DNA of 64,000 nucleotides from Candidatus Saccharimonadota bacterium. GTDB taxonomy: Bacteria > Patescibacteriota > Saccharimonadia > Saccharimonadales > Saccharimonadaceae. Below, piece after piece: positions 8,263 to 16,667 of the stretch. The stretch is from contig JAATFU010000007.1 in assembly GCA_015655045.1 (NCBI GenBank), forward strand, positions 62,001 through 126,000, given 5' to 3'. The notes under the pieces are model-generated. The model was not told where the DNA came from and ran no database searches. It worked only from the letters and a program-made list of their open reading frames with translations. Position numbers and translations under genes: made by a program. Position 1 is the stretch's first letter, and the number at the start of each line of letters is the position of its first letter.

Positions 8263-10788
8263 CTATAACTTACGAAGTGCAGTACGGACTGCAGGTCCGT
8301 CACGGCCAATGAGTTCAACGCGTCCTTCGATCTCGCTAACGCCTATGGTGATAACGCGCGTGAGAGCAGCTAGCTCCTTCTTAGGCGTAAAGAAGTCAAT
8401 GTACTCTTGGAGCTGTTGTGCTGTTGAGAGGGCAGCTGCACTATATCGAGGGTAGTCATCATAACTTTTATCTCCCTCAAATGTGTCTATAACCCATTGC
8501 CAATTATCTCGGATCCATTGCCATGCCTTATCCCGACTCTCGCGTCCTCGAATGAGATACACAAACCAATGCGCAGCATCTTGGGGACGAATAATCTCAC
8601 TATTTTTAATAGCTGCAAGTAACTCATCAATTTTCTTAGGGATAGGAGTGCTGGTGATGCCAATACAAATATCTTGGCGCAATTCACTCGATTGAGTTGT
8701 GAGATATCTTTCGAGCAGCTGATCCACAACGGTTTCGTCACCGTACCGTGCGACTGTACTAATAATTAATGGACGTAATTCTGCATCAAGTGTTTCAAGC
8801 GTGTGGCTCTCGTATAATCCTTGAGCAGTCTGGATAGCCGCTGGATCTTCTCCATACAAGGTGAGGCTAAGGATGGTACCGCGGAGTTTTGCATCTTCTT
8901 CACTTTCGTGTGGTCGAGCTACCCAGCCGAGACGTTTATACTGAGGTCGAGCAATTGAGGCAGAAAACTTGCGAAGTTTTTTCTCCGCAAGTTCATCTGT
9001 CTCGACAAACTTACGAAGTTCACTCAGTGCGATGAAAAGGACGCTCCAGACAGGCTCGCTCGTTTCGTGCCGATACGCTGAGATGAGCTCAAGGAGTTGA
9101 ACGCTTGGGAGAACACCACCTCGTGCAAGGAGGGTGGCCTCGTGTAGCAGCTGGAGACGATCAAGTCGAGAGGCAGAACCTGTCTTCACTTCCTCGATAA
9201 GCCTTGCGAAGAGCTCAGGTGAATAGTGGGTAATGAAATGTGCACTATCCCCAACATTTAATCGAAGCGGAGTGGACGAGCCATGATATGTAGTGGTTAT
9301 CTCGCGCGTTTCCAATAGTGCCGGTATGTCTTTTGACGAGGCGTTCAAGGGAATAGGCCAAATCCGGGTCGATGGCTGATGGGGTCCAACGAAAAATTGC
9401 GTCTGTGAGAGAGCGAGGGCGGTGTTCGTTTGCTCGACGCGAACGACAGGATAGCCCGGTTGGGAAATCCACGTATTCATAAGCTGTACGATGTCTTTAC
9501 CACTTGAATGCGCCATTGCGTGCCACAAATCGTCTGCTTCGGTATTTTGGTAAGCATGGGCAATAAAGTATTGCTTAAGGCCTGCTTGAAAAGCTTCGTC
9601 ACCAATGTATCGCTGAAGCATACGAAGCAGACGTGCCCCCTTCGCGTAGACAATGGCACCGTCAAATAAGGTACTGATCTCATCGGGATGATGAACGTCA
9701 ACCTGGACTGCTTGAACCCCGTCAATACTGTCGCGACGAAGCGCCATAATGCTCTCATTGGTGCTGAATTCAAGCCACATATTCCATTCAGGGTATAGAT
9801 AGTCGGTTGCAAGGTATTCCATCATACTTGCAAAGCTTTCGTTAAGCCACAGATTATTCCACCAGCGCATAGTGACGAGATTCCCAAACCATTGATGGGC
9901 AAGCTCATGAGCTACAACAGTCGCAATATACTGCTTACTACTAATACTCGTCGTGGCCGGATCGGCTAGAAGGGCCACTTCACGATATGTGATTAAACCC
10001 CAGTTTTCCATGGCTCCAGAGGAGAAATCTGGAAGAGCCACGTGGTCGGACTTTGGCAGGGGATATTCGACGCCAAAGTAGTTTTCGTAGAAATCAATTG
10101 AACGAACTGCGGATTCGAGTGCGAAGTCGAGGCTCTCTGGGGTCTGGGCTGGTGTGGCCCAGACATTCACATCAATACCGCGTGTCGTCTGTGCAGTCTT
10201 TCGATGTAATGCACCCGTTACCCATGCCACGAGGTAGGTGCTCATTCGAGGGGTGCGCTCAAATGTTGTTACTAATCGATTGTCTTCAATACGCTGCCAC
10301 TTAATGGGCATATTTCCCAATACAGTAATCGACTGCTCGGTCGTAAGAGTTACGTCGAATTCAGCTTTTGCTTCAGGCTCATCAATACAAGGGAAAACTT
10401 CTCGTGCATGGTGGCTCTCAAATTGAGTGGCAAGCAATTCTTTCTTGACACCATCATCCTCGTAGTAGCATGGATATAGGCCATGCATAGCATCTGTAAT
10501 TGTTCCCGTATACCTAATGACTAGGATGTGGTTGGCCTGAATAAGATCAGGATGCGTAATAATGAGTTCATCACTTTCATTCGCCCAGGTTGTCTGCTTG
10601 CCATCAAGAGTAACGGAATGAATGAGAAGGTCTTTACTATGAAGACGGATAGTTTTATCTGTGGAGAGTGATTGGCCCGTAATAGTTAGGGTGCCGGTAA
10701 AAGCCCGTTCTTGGCGTTCAAGATTGAGAGAAAGCGTATAGAGAGTTGGTACAAATTGGGTAATGAGTCGTGTAACGGTTGATAGCAT
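8263..10788 (-). CDS. M1-family zinc aminopeptidase
   Basis: Gluzincin aminopeptidase that removes N-terminal residues from peptides, 841 residues from the chosen start. The substrate-anchoring motif GAMENWGLITYRE and the zinc site HELAHQWFGNLVTMRWW, with the third ligand in WLNESFASMMEY, are intact. The C-terminal ~350 residues are the helical ERAP1-like domain. No signal peptide is visible, so a cytosolic role in recycling imported peptides is likely; this would suit an organism that cannot make amino acids. A longer frame reaches 10818, but a TACAAT box lies within that extension and ends 7 nt before the ATG at 10788. Confidence 0.95.
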   Translation of the reverse strand: MLSTVTRLITQFVPTLYTLSLNLERQERAFTGTLTITGQSLSTDKTIRLHSKDLLIHSVTLDGKQTTWANESDELIITHPDLIQANHILVIRYTGTITDAMHGLYPCYYEDDGVKKELLATQFESHHAREVFPCIDEPEAKAEFDVTLTTEQSITVLGNMPIKWQRIEDNRLVTTFERTPRMSTYLVAWVTGALHRKTAQTTRGIDVNVWATPAQTPESLDFALESAVRSIDFYENYFGVEYPLPKSDHVALPDFSSGAMENWGLITYREVALLADPATTSISSKQYIATVVAHELAHQWFGNLVTMRWWNNLWLNESFASMMEYLATDYLYPEWNMWLEFSTNESIMALRRDSIDGVQAVQVDVHHPDEISTLFDGAIVYAKGARLLRMLQRYIGDEAFQAGLKQYFIAHAYQNTEADDLWHAMAHSSGKDIVQLMNTWISQPGYPVVRVEQTNTALALSQTQFFVGPHQPSTRIWPIPLNASSKDIPALLETREITTTYHGSSTPLRLNVGDSAHFITHYSPELFARLIEEVKTGSASRLDRLQLLHEATLLARGGVLPSVQLLELISAYRHETSEPVWSVLFIALSELRKFVETDELAEKKLRKFSASIARPQYKRLGWVARPHESEEDAKLRGTILSLTLYGEDPAAIQTAQGLYESHTLETLDAELRPLIISTVARYGDETVVDQLLERYLTTQSSELRQDICIGITSTPIPKKIDELLAAIKNSEIIRPQDAAHWFVYLIRGRESRDKAWQWIRDNWQWVIDTFEGDKSYDDYPRYSAAALSTAQQLQEYIDFFTPKKELAALTRVITIGVSEIEGRVELIGRDGPAVRTALRKL

Positions 10789-10795
10789 ACATTCT

Positions 10796-10801
10796 ATTGT
10801 A
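10796..10801 (-). promoter_or_regulatory. Leaderless -10 box for the M1 aminopeptidase gene
   Basis: TACAAT on the minus strand, 7 nt before the ATG at 10788. It shows that the upstream in-frame ATG at 10818 is unlikely to be used. Confidence 0.65.
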
Positions 10802-10832
10802 GCAGAGGCTATTGGCAAACCTTAAGATGATG

Positions 10833-10838
10833 CATAAT
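10833..10838 (+). promoter_or_regulatory. Leaderless -10 box for the HNH nuclease gene
   Basis: CATAAT ends 7 nt before the ATG at 10846. The promoter is divergent from, and about 35 bp away from, that of the aminopeptidase. Confidence 0.55.
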
Positions 10839-10845
10839 AGTGCTT

Positions 10846-11556
10846 ATGGCAGTAAGTTCATCTCGAAAAGGCCGACTCGTTCTCGCAATTATCACAGCTG
10901 GTGTCGCTGCTATTATTGCAGTTTCCCATTTGCCACAATTTTCATCCGACCCTTCTTCGATACCCACACCACTGGTCCAATCGAACTCATCCGCGACTAA
11001 TCTTGCCCTCAATGCCCTGAATACATTGCCTATTAAAGGTCGAGCACCGCAAACAGGGTATAGCCGAGATCAATTTGGTGCCGACTGGTCTACGACTGCA
11101 GGGTGTGACACTCGTGATAGTATTCTTCGTCGCGATCTCGCAAATATTACCCTCGATACTCAATGTCACGTGATGAGCGGTAGTTTATCTGATCCATATA
11201 CGGGCAAAACAATAGAGTTTCAGAGAGGGTCTGAAACGAGTAGCGCCATTCAGATTGATCACGTGGTTGCCTTATCTGATGCATGGCAAACGGGCGCGCA
11301 ACAGCTCACCAGGGCTGTACGCGTTAGCTTAGCAAACGACCCTCTTGAGTTATTGGCAGTGGACGGACCAAGTAATCAGCAAAAGAGCGATGGAGATGCC
11401 GCTACGTGGCTCCCAAGTAATAAAAGTTTTCGATGTACGTACATTGCTCGACAAATTGCTGTTAAACAAAAGTATTCTTTATGGGTGACGCAAGCAGAGC
11501 ACGACGCCATGGTTCGGGTATTATCGACCTGTGTTGACCAGGTCTTGCCTAGTTAA
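10846..11556 (+). CDS. Secreted or membrane-anchored HNH (DUF1524-type) nuclease
   Basis: Predicted extracellular endonuclease, 236 residues. An N-terminal hydrophobic segment (LVLAIITAGVAAIIAV) after basic residues is a signal peptide or anchor. The nuclease domain shows the family pattern: GCDTRDSILRRDL near residue 85, then QIDHVVALSDAW with the catalytic histidine, then NDPLELLAVDGPSNQQKS and DAATWLPSNKSFRCTY, which complete the HNH fold. This arrangement is well known in secreted actinobacterial proteins. An attractive inference is that it degrades host or environmental DNA for nucleotide salvage. A GTG at 10840 is in frame, but the -10 position favours 10846. Confidence 0.85.
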   Translation: MAVSSSRKGRLVLAIITAGVAAIIAVSHLPQFSSDPSSIPTPLVQSNSSATNLALNALNTLPIKGRAPQTGYSRDQFGADWSTTAGCDTRDSILRRDLANITLDTQCHVMSGSLSDPYTGKTIEFQRGSETSSAIQIDHVVALSDAWQTGAQQLTRAVRVSLANDPLELLAVDGPSNQQKSDGDAATWLPSNKSFRCTYIARQIAVKQKYSLWVTQAEHDAMVRVLSTCVDQVLPS

Positions 11557-11573
11557 GGATGGGGTAGTATACT
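11545..11573 (+). promoter_or_regulatory. Promoter of nusA
   Basis: -35 TTGCCT (11545-11550), 17-bp spacer, -10 TATACT (11568-11573). It lies at the end of the nuclease gene and drives a leader of about 65 nt. Confidence 0.65.
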
Positions 11574-11598
11574 ACGGGTAGTACATTGCATTTCGTCG

Positions 11599-11618
11599 GC
11601 CGGCAGGTCGGCTTTTTT
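11599..11618 (+). promoter_or_regulatory. Hairpin with U-tract in the nusA leader (possible attenuator)
   Basis: GCCG and CGGC pair across a 6-nt loop and are followed at once by six T. The stem is only 4-5 bp, so termination would be partial. It lies between the promoter and the SD (AAGGAG at 11631-11636). NusA modulates termination, so autoregulation is plausible. Confidence 0.4.
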
Positions 11619-11645
11619 AATAAGAAAACAAAGGAGAAGAAAAGT

Positions 11646-12770
11646 ATGGATGAGATTAATGTTAAGCAGTTAACGCTTGCAGTACGAACCATTGCGGAAG
11701 AGAAGAACCTACCCGAGGAAACAGTTCTTGCGGTGATTGAACAAGCAATTGCAGCCGCGTGGCGTCGTGATAATGGCGAACGAGATCAAGAGGTTCGAAG
11801 CGAGCTGAACGTTAACGATGGTACTGCCGTTGTATACGTTGCCCGAGAGGTAGTTGAGGAAGTTGGTAGTGATGCCGTCGAGATTAGTCTTGAGGATGCT
11901 AAAAAGCTAAAAAAGGATGCTGTCATTGGTGATATCGTCGAAGAGAAGCATGAGGTAACTAGTTTTGGTCGCGTGGCTGCCCAGACTGCAAAGCAAGTGG
12001 TACTCCAGCGTCTACGCGAAGCCGAACGCGAGGTAGTTCTCGAGGAATATGAAGATAAAATCGGTACGGTCGTTAATGGGACGGTTCAACGAGTTGAGCC
12101 TCGAGTTATTCGTGTCGAGCTTGGTAAAGCAACTGGTATTATTCCTCAGAGCGAACAGATCCAAGGTGAATTCTATAATGTCGGTAGTCGTATTAAAGTC
12201 TTTATTAAAGATATTGAACGCGATAACCGTGGCCCACAGCTTATCTTAAGTCGTGGAAATGAGCAGTTTGTTGAATACTTATTTCGCCAGGAAGTACCTG
12301 AACTCGAGACTGGTGCAGTTGAGATTAAAGCCATTGCCCGTGAAGCGGGTCGTCGTACCAAGCTTGCGGTTGCAAGTACTGTACCCGGGGTTGATCCGGT
12401 AGGAACATTTGTTGGTGGCCATGGAACTCGCGTCCAAGCTGTCATGAATGAGATTGGTGATCAAGAGAAGATTGACATCATTACCTTTGATGAGAATAAC
12501 GAACAGTTCATTAAGAACGCCCTTAGTCCAGCCGAGGTTGCGAGAGTTGTTATCAACGAGAAGGACAAACGCGCAACCGTATATGTCAATGAAGATCAGC
12601 AATCTATTGCAATTGGTCGAGCAGGCCAAAATGTACGTCTTGCAAGTCGTTTGACTGGATACGAACTTGATATTGAGCCAACAGCTCCTATCAAGGCTGC
12701 TGCACCTGTTGCGAAAAAGAATATTGAAGACGACTTGTTATCAGCTGTTGAAGAATCCGCTACAGAATAA
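11646..12770 (+). CDS. nusA: Transcription termination/antitermination factor NusA
   Basis: RNA polymerase-bound factor for pausing, termination and antitermination, 374 residues. Domains in order: N-terminal RNAP-binding domain (1-125), S1 domain (GTVVNGTVQRVEPRVIRVEL near 140), then two KH domains (VGTFVGGHGTRVQAVMNEIG near 255 and SIAIGRAGQNVRLASRLTG near 330). The acidic repeats of proteobacterial NusA are absent, as in Gram-positive forms. A longer frame begins at 11586, but AAGGAG at 11631-11636 sits 9 nt before ATG 11646 and fixes the start. The usual neighbours rimP and infB are not adjacent. Confidence 0.96.
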   Translation: MDEINVKQLTLAVRTIAEEKNLPEETVLAVIEQAIAAAWRRDNGERDQEVRSELNVNDGTAVVYVAREVVEEVGSDAVEISLEDAKKLKKDAVIGDIVEEKHEVTSFGRVAAQTAKQVVLQRLREAEREVVLEEYEDKIGTVVNGTVQRVEPRVIRVELGKATGIIPQSEQIQGEFYNVGSRIKVFIKDIERDNRGPQLILSRGNEQFVEYLFRQEVPELETGAVEIKAIAREAGRRTKLAVASTVPGVDPVGTFVGGHGTRVQAVMNEIGDQEKIDIITFDENNEQFIKNALSPAEVARVVINEKDKRATVYVNEDQQSIAIGRAGQNVRLASRLTGYELDIEPTAPIKAAAPVAKKNIEDDLLSAVEESATE

Positions 12771-12795
12771 ACTCCTTCAGAGCTTTCTATAGGCG

Positions 12796-12801
12796 TATAG
12801 T
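12796..12801 (+). promoter_or_regulatory. -10 box for the ABC exporter operon
   Basis: TATAGT, 14 nt before the ATG at 12816, giving a leader of about 7-8 nt without an SD. Confidence 0.5.
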
Positions 12802-12815
12802 AGGTGCAGTACTCT

Positions 12816-14555
12816 ATGCGTAAACTTCTACCCTATTTTGTGTCGTATATCCCATGGCTCATTGTCTTGGTTGGTTTTGTGTACGGGCAAACGGTAGTCA
12901 CGTTGAGCTTACCTGACTACATGGCCGACATTATTAACAAAGGCATTGTGAATGAGGATATAGGCTATATTTGGCAAACTGGCCTGTGGATGCTATTTAT
13001 TACTTTACTTGGTGGTCTTTGTACAATTGGGGTTGGTTTTACGGCTTCTCGCATTGCTACGGGTTTTGTTCGTCGACTACGACTGGGTCTATTCACGACA
13101 ATAGAGAGCTTCTCACTACAAGAGTTCAATACCTTTTCAACTGCCTCGCTCATTACTCGTGCTACCAATGACATGCAACAACTACAACAAACCCTTGTCT
13201 TGTTATTACGCATGGGTCTCGTTGCTCCTTTTATGGGTGTCGGGGCGATTATCAAGGCGCATCAACTATCTCCGGACATGTCATGGATTATGGTACTTGC
13301 AATCGGTATCTTAGTGACAATCATTGTTATTTTGTTTGTTATTGTAGTGCCAAAGTTCAAGCAAATTCAGAAGTTGGTTGACCGACTCAGCCTACTGACT
13401 CGTGAAATGCTTACTGGTATGCGGGTTATTCGAGCATTTCACAAAGAGTCAGTTGAAGAGACGCGATTTGATAAAGCCAACCGAGACTCAATGACACTCA
13501 ACTTATTTGTTAACCGATCAATGATTATTCTTCAGCCAACAATGATGCTAATCATGAGCTTCACTTCATTAGCCGTTATTTGGATCGGAGCTCATTATGT
13601 TGATATTGGTGCCTTGCAAATTGGAAGCCTACTCGCCTTTATGCAATATGTGGTCCAGGCGGTCATGTCATTCTTGATGCTCTCATTTATTTTTATCTTG
13701 GCGCCACGGGCTTCTGTGTCAGCAGGGCGTATTAACGAAGTACTAGCCAGCCGCCCTACAATCGTGGATCCAGTCCTGCCGAAGAAATTACCGGTTTCGG
13801 GGCCGGGAGAAGTTGAATTCCGAGATGTGAGCTTTGGCTACCACGACTCTCAAGAGCCAGTACTTGATCGAGTCTCGTTTGTGGCCCGGCCTGGGCAGGT
13901 AACGGCAATTGTTGGTGGCACCGGCAGTGGCAAGTCGACGCTCGTGACACTTATTCCGCGCCTCTATGATGTTACGAACGGAGCTATTTTACTTGATGGA
14001 GTTGATATTCGTGAAGTAAGCCAGGCCGATCTCAGGGCTCGAATTGGATATGTCTCACAAAAGGCAACCTTATTTTCTGGTACGATTGCCACAAACATTA
14101 GCTATGGAAGTCGTGTATCAAAACAAGAGCTATATCATGCGGCCGAGGTGGCTCAAGCAAGCGAATTCATTAAAGACCTACCAGGTAAATTTGATAGCGA
14201 GATCACACAAAGTGGAACAAATCTTTCGGGTGGCCAAAAGCAACGCATATCGATTGCCCGAGCTATTGCCAAGAAGCCATCTGTCTATGTATTTGATGAT
14301 AGCTTCTCGGCGCTTGATCTCAAGACTGATGCAGCCCTCCGACAGGCTTTATCAGTTGAAACAAGAGATAAGACGATGATCATTGTGGCGCAACGAGTTA
14401 GCACGATCCTGCAGGCGGATATGATTGTTATCTTGGATAATGGAAAAGTTGTCGGAACGGGAACCCATCAAACCCTGATGAAATCTTCTAAAGTCTATCG
14501 CGAAATAGCTGAGTCGCAACTATCAGAGGCAGAGCTTGCGGAGTTTGCCTCATGA
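12816..14555 (+). CDS. ABC exporter half-transporter with degenerate ATPase site (subunit 1)
   Basis: Type IV ABC exporter subunit, 579 residues: six membrane helices (about 1-320) fused to a nucleotide-binding domain. Walker A is GGTGSGKST and the signature is intact (NLSGGQKQR). Walker B reads VYVFDDSFSALD, with Asp in place of the catalytic Glu, and the switch loop reads VAQRVST, with Gln in place of His. These two changes match the non-hydrolysing site of heterodimeric exporters such as TM287/288. The partner gene follows with a 4-nt ATGA overlap, so the pair surely forms one transporter. Substrate cannot be read; lipids, peptides or drugs are possible. Confidence 0.92.
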   Translation: MRKLLPYFVSYIPWLIVLVGFVYGQTVVTLSLPDYMADIINKGIVNEDIGYIWQTGLWMLFITLLGGLCTIGVGFTASRIATGFVRRLRLGLFTTIESFSLQEFNTFSTASLITRATNDMQQLQQTLVLLLRMGLVAPFMGVGAIIKAHQLSPDMSWIMVLAIGILVTIIVILFVIVVPKFKQIQKLVDRLSLLTREMLTGMRVIRAFHKESVEETRFDKANRDSMTLNLFVNRSMIILQPTMMLIMSFTSLAVIWIGAHYVDIGALQIGSLLAFMQYVVQAVMSFLMLSFIFILAPRASVSAGRINEVLASRPTIVDPVLPKKLPVSGPGEVEFRDVSFGYHDSQEPVLDRVSFVARPGQVTAIVGGTGSGKSTLVTLIPRLYDVTNGAILLDGVDIREVSQADLRARIGYVSQKATLFSGTIATNISYGSRVSKQELYHAAEVAQASEFIKDLPGKFDSEITQSGTNLSGGQKQRISIARAIAKKPSVYVFDDSFSALDLKTDAALRQALSVETRDKTMIIVAQRVSTILQADMIVILDNGKVVGTGTHQTLMKSSKVYREIAESQLSEAELAEFAS

Positions 14556-16558
14556 AACCGCGTACGCAACCGACAATGGCCCGCGGATTTGGGCGGGGAG
14601 GACCGCAAGGCCTTGCTGGGGGACCGGTTGAAAAGCCTAAGCATCTCAAGCAGACACTACTGACAGTATTACATTACTTGAAGCCTTATCATGTCAAACT
14701 TGTCGTGGTGATTTTATTTGCAATCATTAGTACCGTCTTTACGATCCTTACACCGCGAATTTTAGGTAATATGACAAATGATATCGTCAACGGCTATGTC
14801 GCAGGACAGGCCTATGATGGAGTTATCAAATCTCTCCCAAAGGGGACGGTCCTTCCGGCTGGCACAACTGGAAAGGTCTTATTAGAAAAGCTACCCGCCA
14901 GCCAGAAGGATAAGATTCCAGCTGCTGAGCAAAAAAGCCTTGCATCAATTGACTTCTCAAAAGGTAGACCGGGCATCGACTTTAAGGCGGTGACAGTTAT
15001 CGGTCTTTGGCTCATAGGCTTATACCTACTCAGCTCCCTTTTCTCCTACTTGCAAAGTTGGATTATGACAAATATTACCCAGAAACTTGTCTATAGACTC
15101 CGTAAAGATATTTCTCAGAAGATTAATCGAATGCCTCTTGGGTACTTTGATCATCATCCACACGGTGAAGTGATTAGTCGGGTCACCAATGATATTGATA
15201 CAATCGGTCAGAGTCTTAACCAAAGTGTCACGCAAATCATCACCTCGATTGCGACGATCATAGGTATTCTCGTCATGATGTTGACAATTAGTTGGCAGCT
15301 CACACTCGTTGCGGTAGTAGTTCTTCCACTAAGCCTCGGGTTTGTAACGTTTATCGTTAAGAAGTCTCAAAAATACTTTTACGGGCAACAGAATAGTCTG
15401 GGAAAGCTCAATGGTCACGTTGAAGAAATGCTTTCCGGCCATGCTGTGATGCGTGCCTATAATGGTGAAAAGAAGTCGATTGCAGAATTTACTCGAACGA
15501 ATCAGCAACTCTTTAAAAATGGTTGGAAGTCGCAATTCATTTCCGGATTGCTTATGCCAATTATGCAATTCATTGGGAACCTAGGCTATGTCGGCGTTGC
15601 AATTATTGGTGGTCTCTTAGCAATTAATGGCCGTCTTAATATTGGTGATATACAGGCCTTCATTCAGTATATGACGCAGTTTACACAGCCGATCATGCAA
15701 ACAGCCAATGTAGCTAATGTTATGCAGGTCATTGCCGCAGCGGCTGAACGAGTCTTCAATTTCCTCGACGAGCCAGAAGAGTCTGCCGATAAAAAATCAG
15801 TCACTTTACCAGAGAATATCCATGGTTCGGTTGTCTTCGACCATGTTAAGTTTAGCTATACACCTGGGGTACCTATCATTAAAGATTTTACTGCCACTAT
15901 CCACCCGGGCCAATCAGTGGCAATCGTTGGTCCAACTGGGGCAGGTAAAACAACTATTGTGAACCTCTTGATGCGTTTCTACGATGTCGAAGAAGGTCAC
16001 ATTATGGTTGAGGGCATCGATAGTCAAACCCTGGCACGTCCTGACGTTCGTAGCCTGTTTGGTATGGTACTTCAAGACACGTGGCTTTTTAATGGGACGA
16101 TAGCTGAAAACATTGCGTACGGAAGGCCAAAAGCTACTCACGAGCAAATTGTGCAGGCTGCAGAGGCTGCTCATGTCGATCACTTTATCCGAACATTACC
16201 ACAAGGTTATGACACAATCTTAGGAGAAGAAGCGGATAACATCTCTGCTGGTGAGAAGCAGCTGTTAACCATCGCACGGGCTATGCTAGCTGATGCTCCT
16301 ATGCTAATCCTGGACGAGGCTACCAGCTCCGTCGACACCCGGACGGAAGCTCTGATCCAATCAGCTATGGAGAAGTTGACGGTCGGTCGCACGAGCTTTA
16401 TCATTGCTCATCGTCTCTCGACGATTCGGAATGCAGATCTAATCCTTGTTATGAAGGCAGGCAACATTGTCGAACAAGGAACGCACGATGAACTCATTCA
16501 AGCGGGCGGCTTCTATAGTCAACTCTACAATAGTCAATTTGATGAGATTACACCCTAG
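14552..16558 (+). CDS. ABC exporter half-transporter, catalytic partner (subunit 2)
   Basis: Second half of the heterodimeric exporter, 668 residues. An extracytoplasmic insertion of about 70 residues (roughly 90-160) separates the first two membrane helices. The nucleotide-binding domain keeps Walker A GPTGAGKTT, Walker B MLILDEATSSVD with the catalytic Glu, and the switch His in IIAHRLST. Its signature is the atypical NISAGEKQL. Thus one composite site pairs its own active Walker B with the good signature of subunit 1, while the other site is doubly degenerate. The ATG at 14552 overlaps the upstream stop, indicating translational coupling. Confidence 0.92.
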   Translation: MKPRTQPTMARGFGRGGPQGLAGGPVEKPKHLKQTLLTVLHYLKPYHVKLVVVILFAIISTVFTILTPRILGNMTNDIVNGYVAGQAYDGVIKSLPKGTVLPAGTTGKVLLEKLPASQKDKIPAAEQKSLASIDFSKGRPGIDFKAVTVIGLWLIGLYLLSSLFSYLQSWIMTNITQKLVYRLRKDISQKINRMPLGYFDHHPHGEVISRVTNDIDTIGQSLNQSVTQIITSIATIIGILVMMLTISWQLTLVAVVVLPLSLGFVTFIVKKSQKYFYGQQNSLGKLNGHVEEMLSGHAVMRAYNGEKKSIAEFTRTNQQLFKNGWKSQFISGLLMPIMQFIGNLGYVGVAIIGGLLAINGRLNIGDIQAFIQYMTQFTQPIMQTANVANVMQVIAAAAERVFNFLDEPEESADKKSVTLPENIHGSVVFDHVKFSYTPGVPIIKDFTATIHPGQSVAIVGPTGAGKTTIVNLLMRFYDVEEGHIMVEGIDSQTLARPDVRSLFGMVLQDTWLFNGTIAENIAYGRPKATHEQIVQAAEAAHVDHFIRTLPQGYDTILGEEADNISAGEKQLLTIARAMLADAPMLILDEATSSVDTRTEALIQSAMEKLTVGRTSFIIAHRLSTIRNADLILVMKAGNIVEQGTHDELIQAGGFYSQLYNSQFDEITP

Positions 16559-16585
16559 TTAGCACTCTCTTGACCCGAGTGCTAA
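16559..16585 (+). promoter_or_regulatory. CIRCE operator upstream of clpC
   Basis: TTAGCACTC, 9-nt spacer, GAGTGCTAA: a perfect match to the HrcA-binding CIRCE consensus. It begins right after the stop codon of the ABC gene and ends 6 nt before the clpC -10 box. No hrcA gene is in the window. Confidence 0.92.
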
Positions 16586-16597
16586 TTTTGCTATACT
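16570..16597 (+). promoter_or_regulatory. Promoter of clpC
   Basis: -35 TTGACC (16570-16575) lies inside the CIRCE spacer; a 16-bp gap leads to TGC-TATACT (-10 at 16592-16597). Repressor bound to CIRCE would cover the -35. Confidence 0.75.
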
Positions 16598-16667
16598 AGA
16601 TATAGAAAAGTGGCTAAAAAGCAGAATATGCTTGCGCTTTCGCTATAGGAGGATTGATAATAATAGT

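Noticed and set aside
10789-10818. Longer M1 aminopeptidase start
   Set aside because: The extension contains the TACAAT promoter box placed exactly for a start at 10788.
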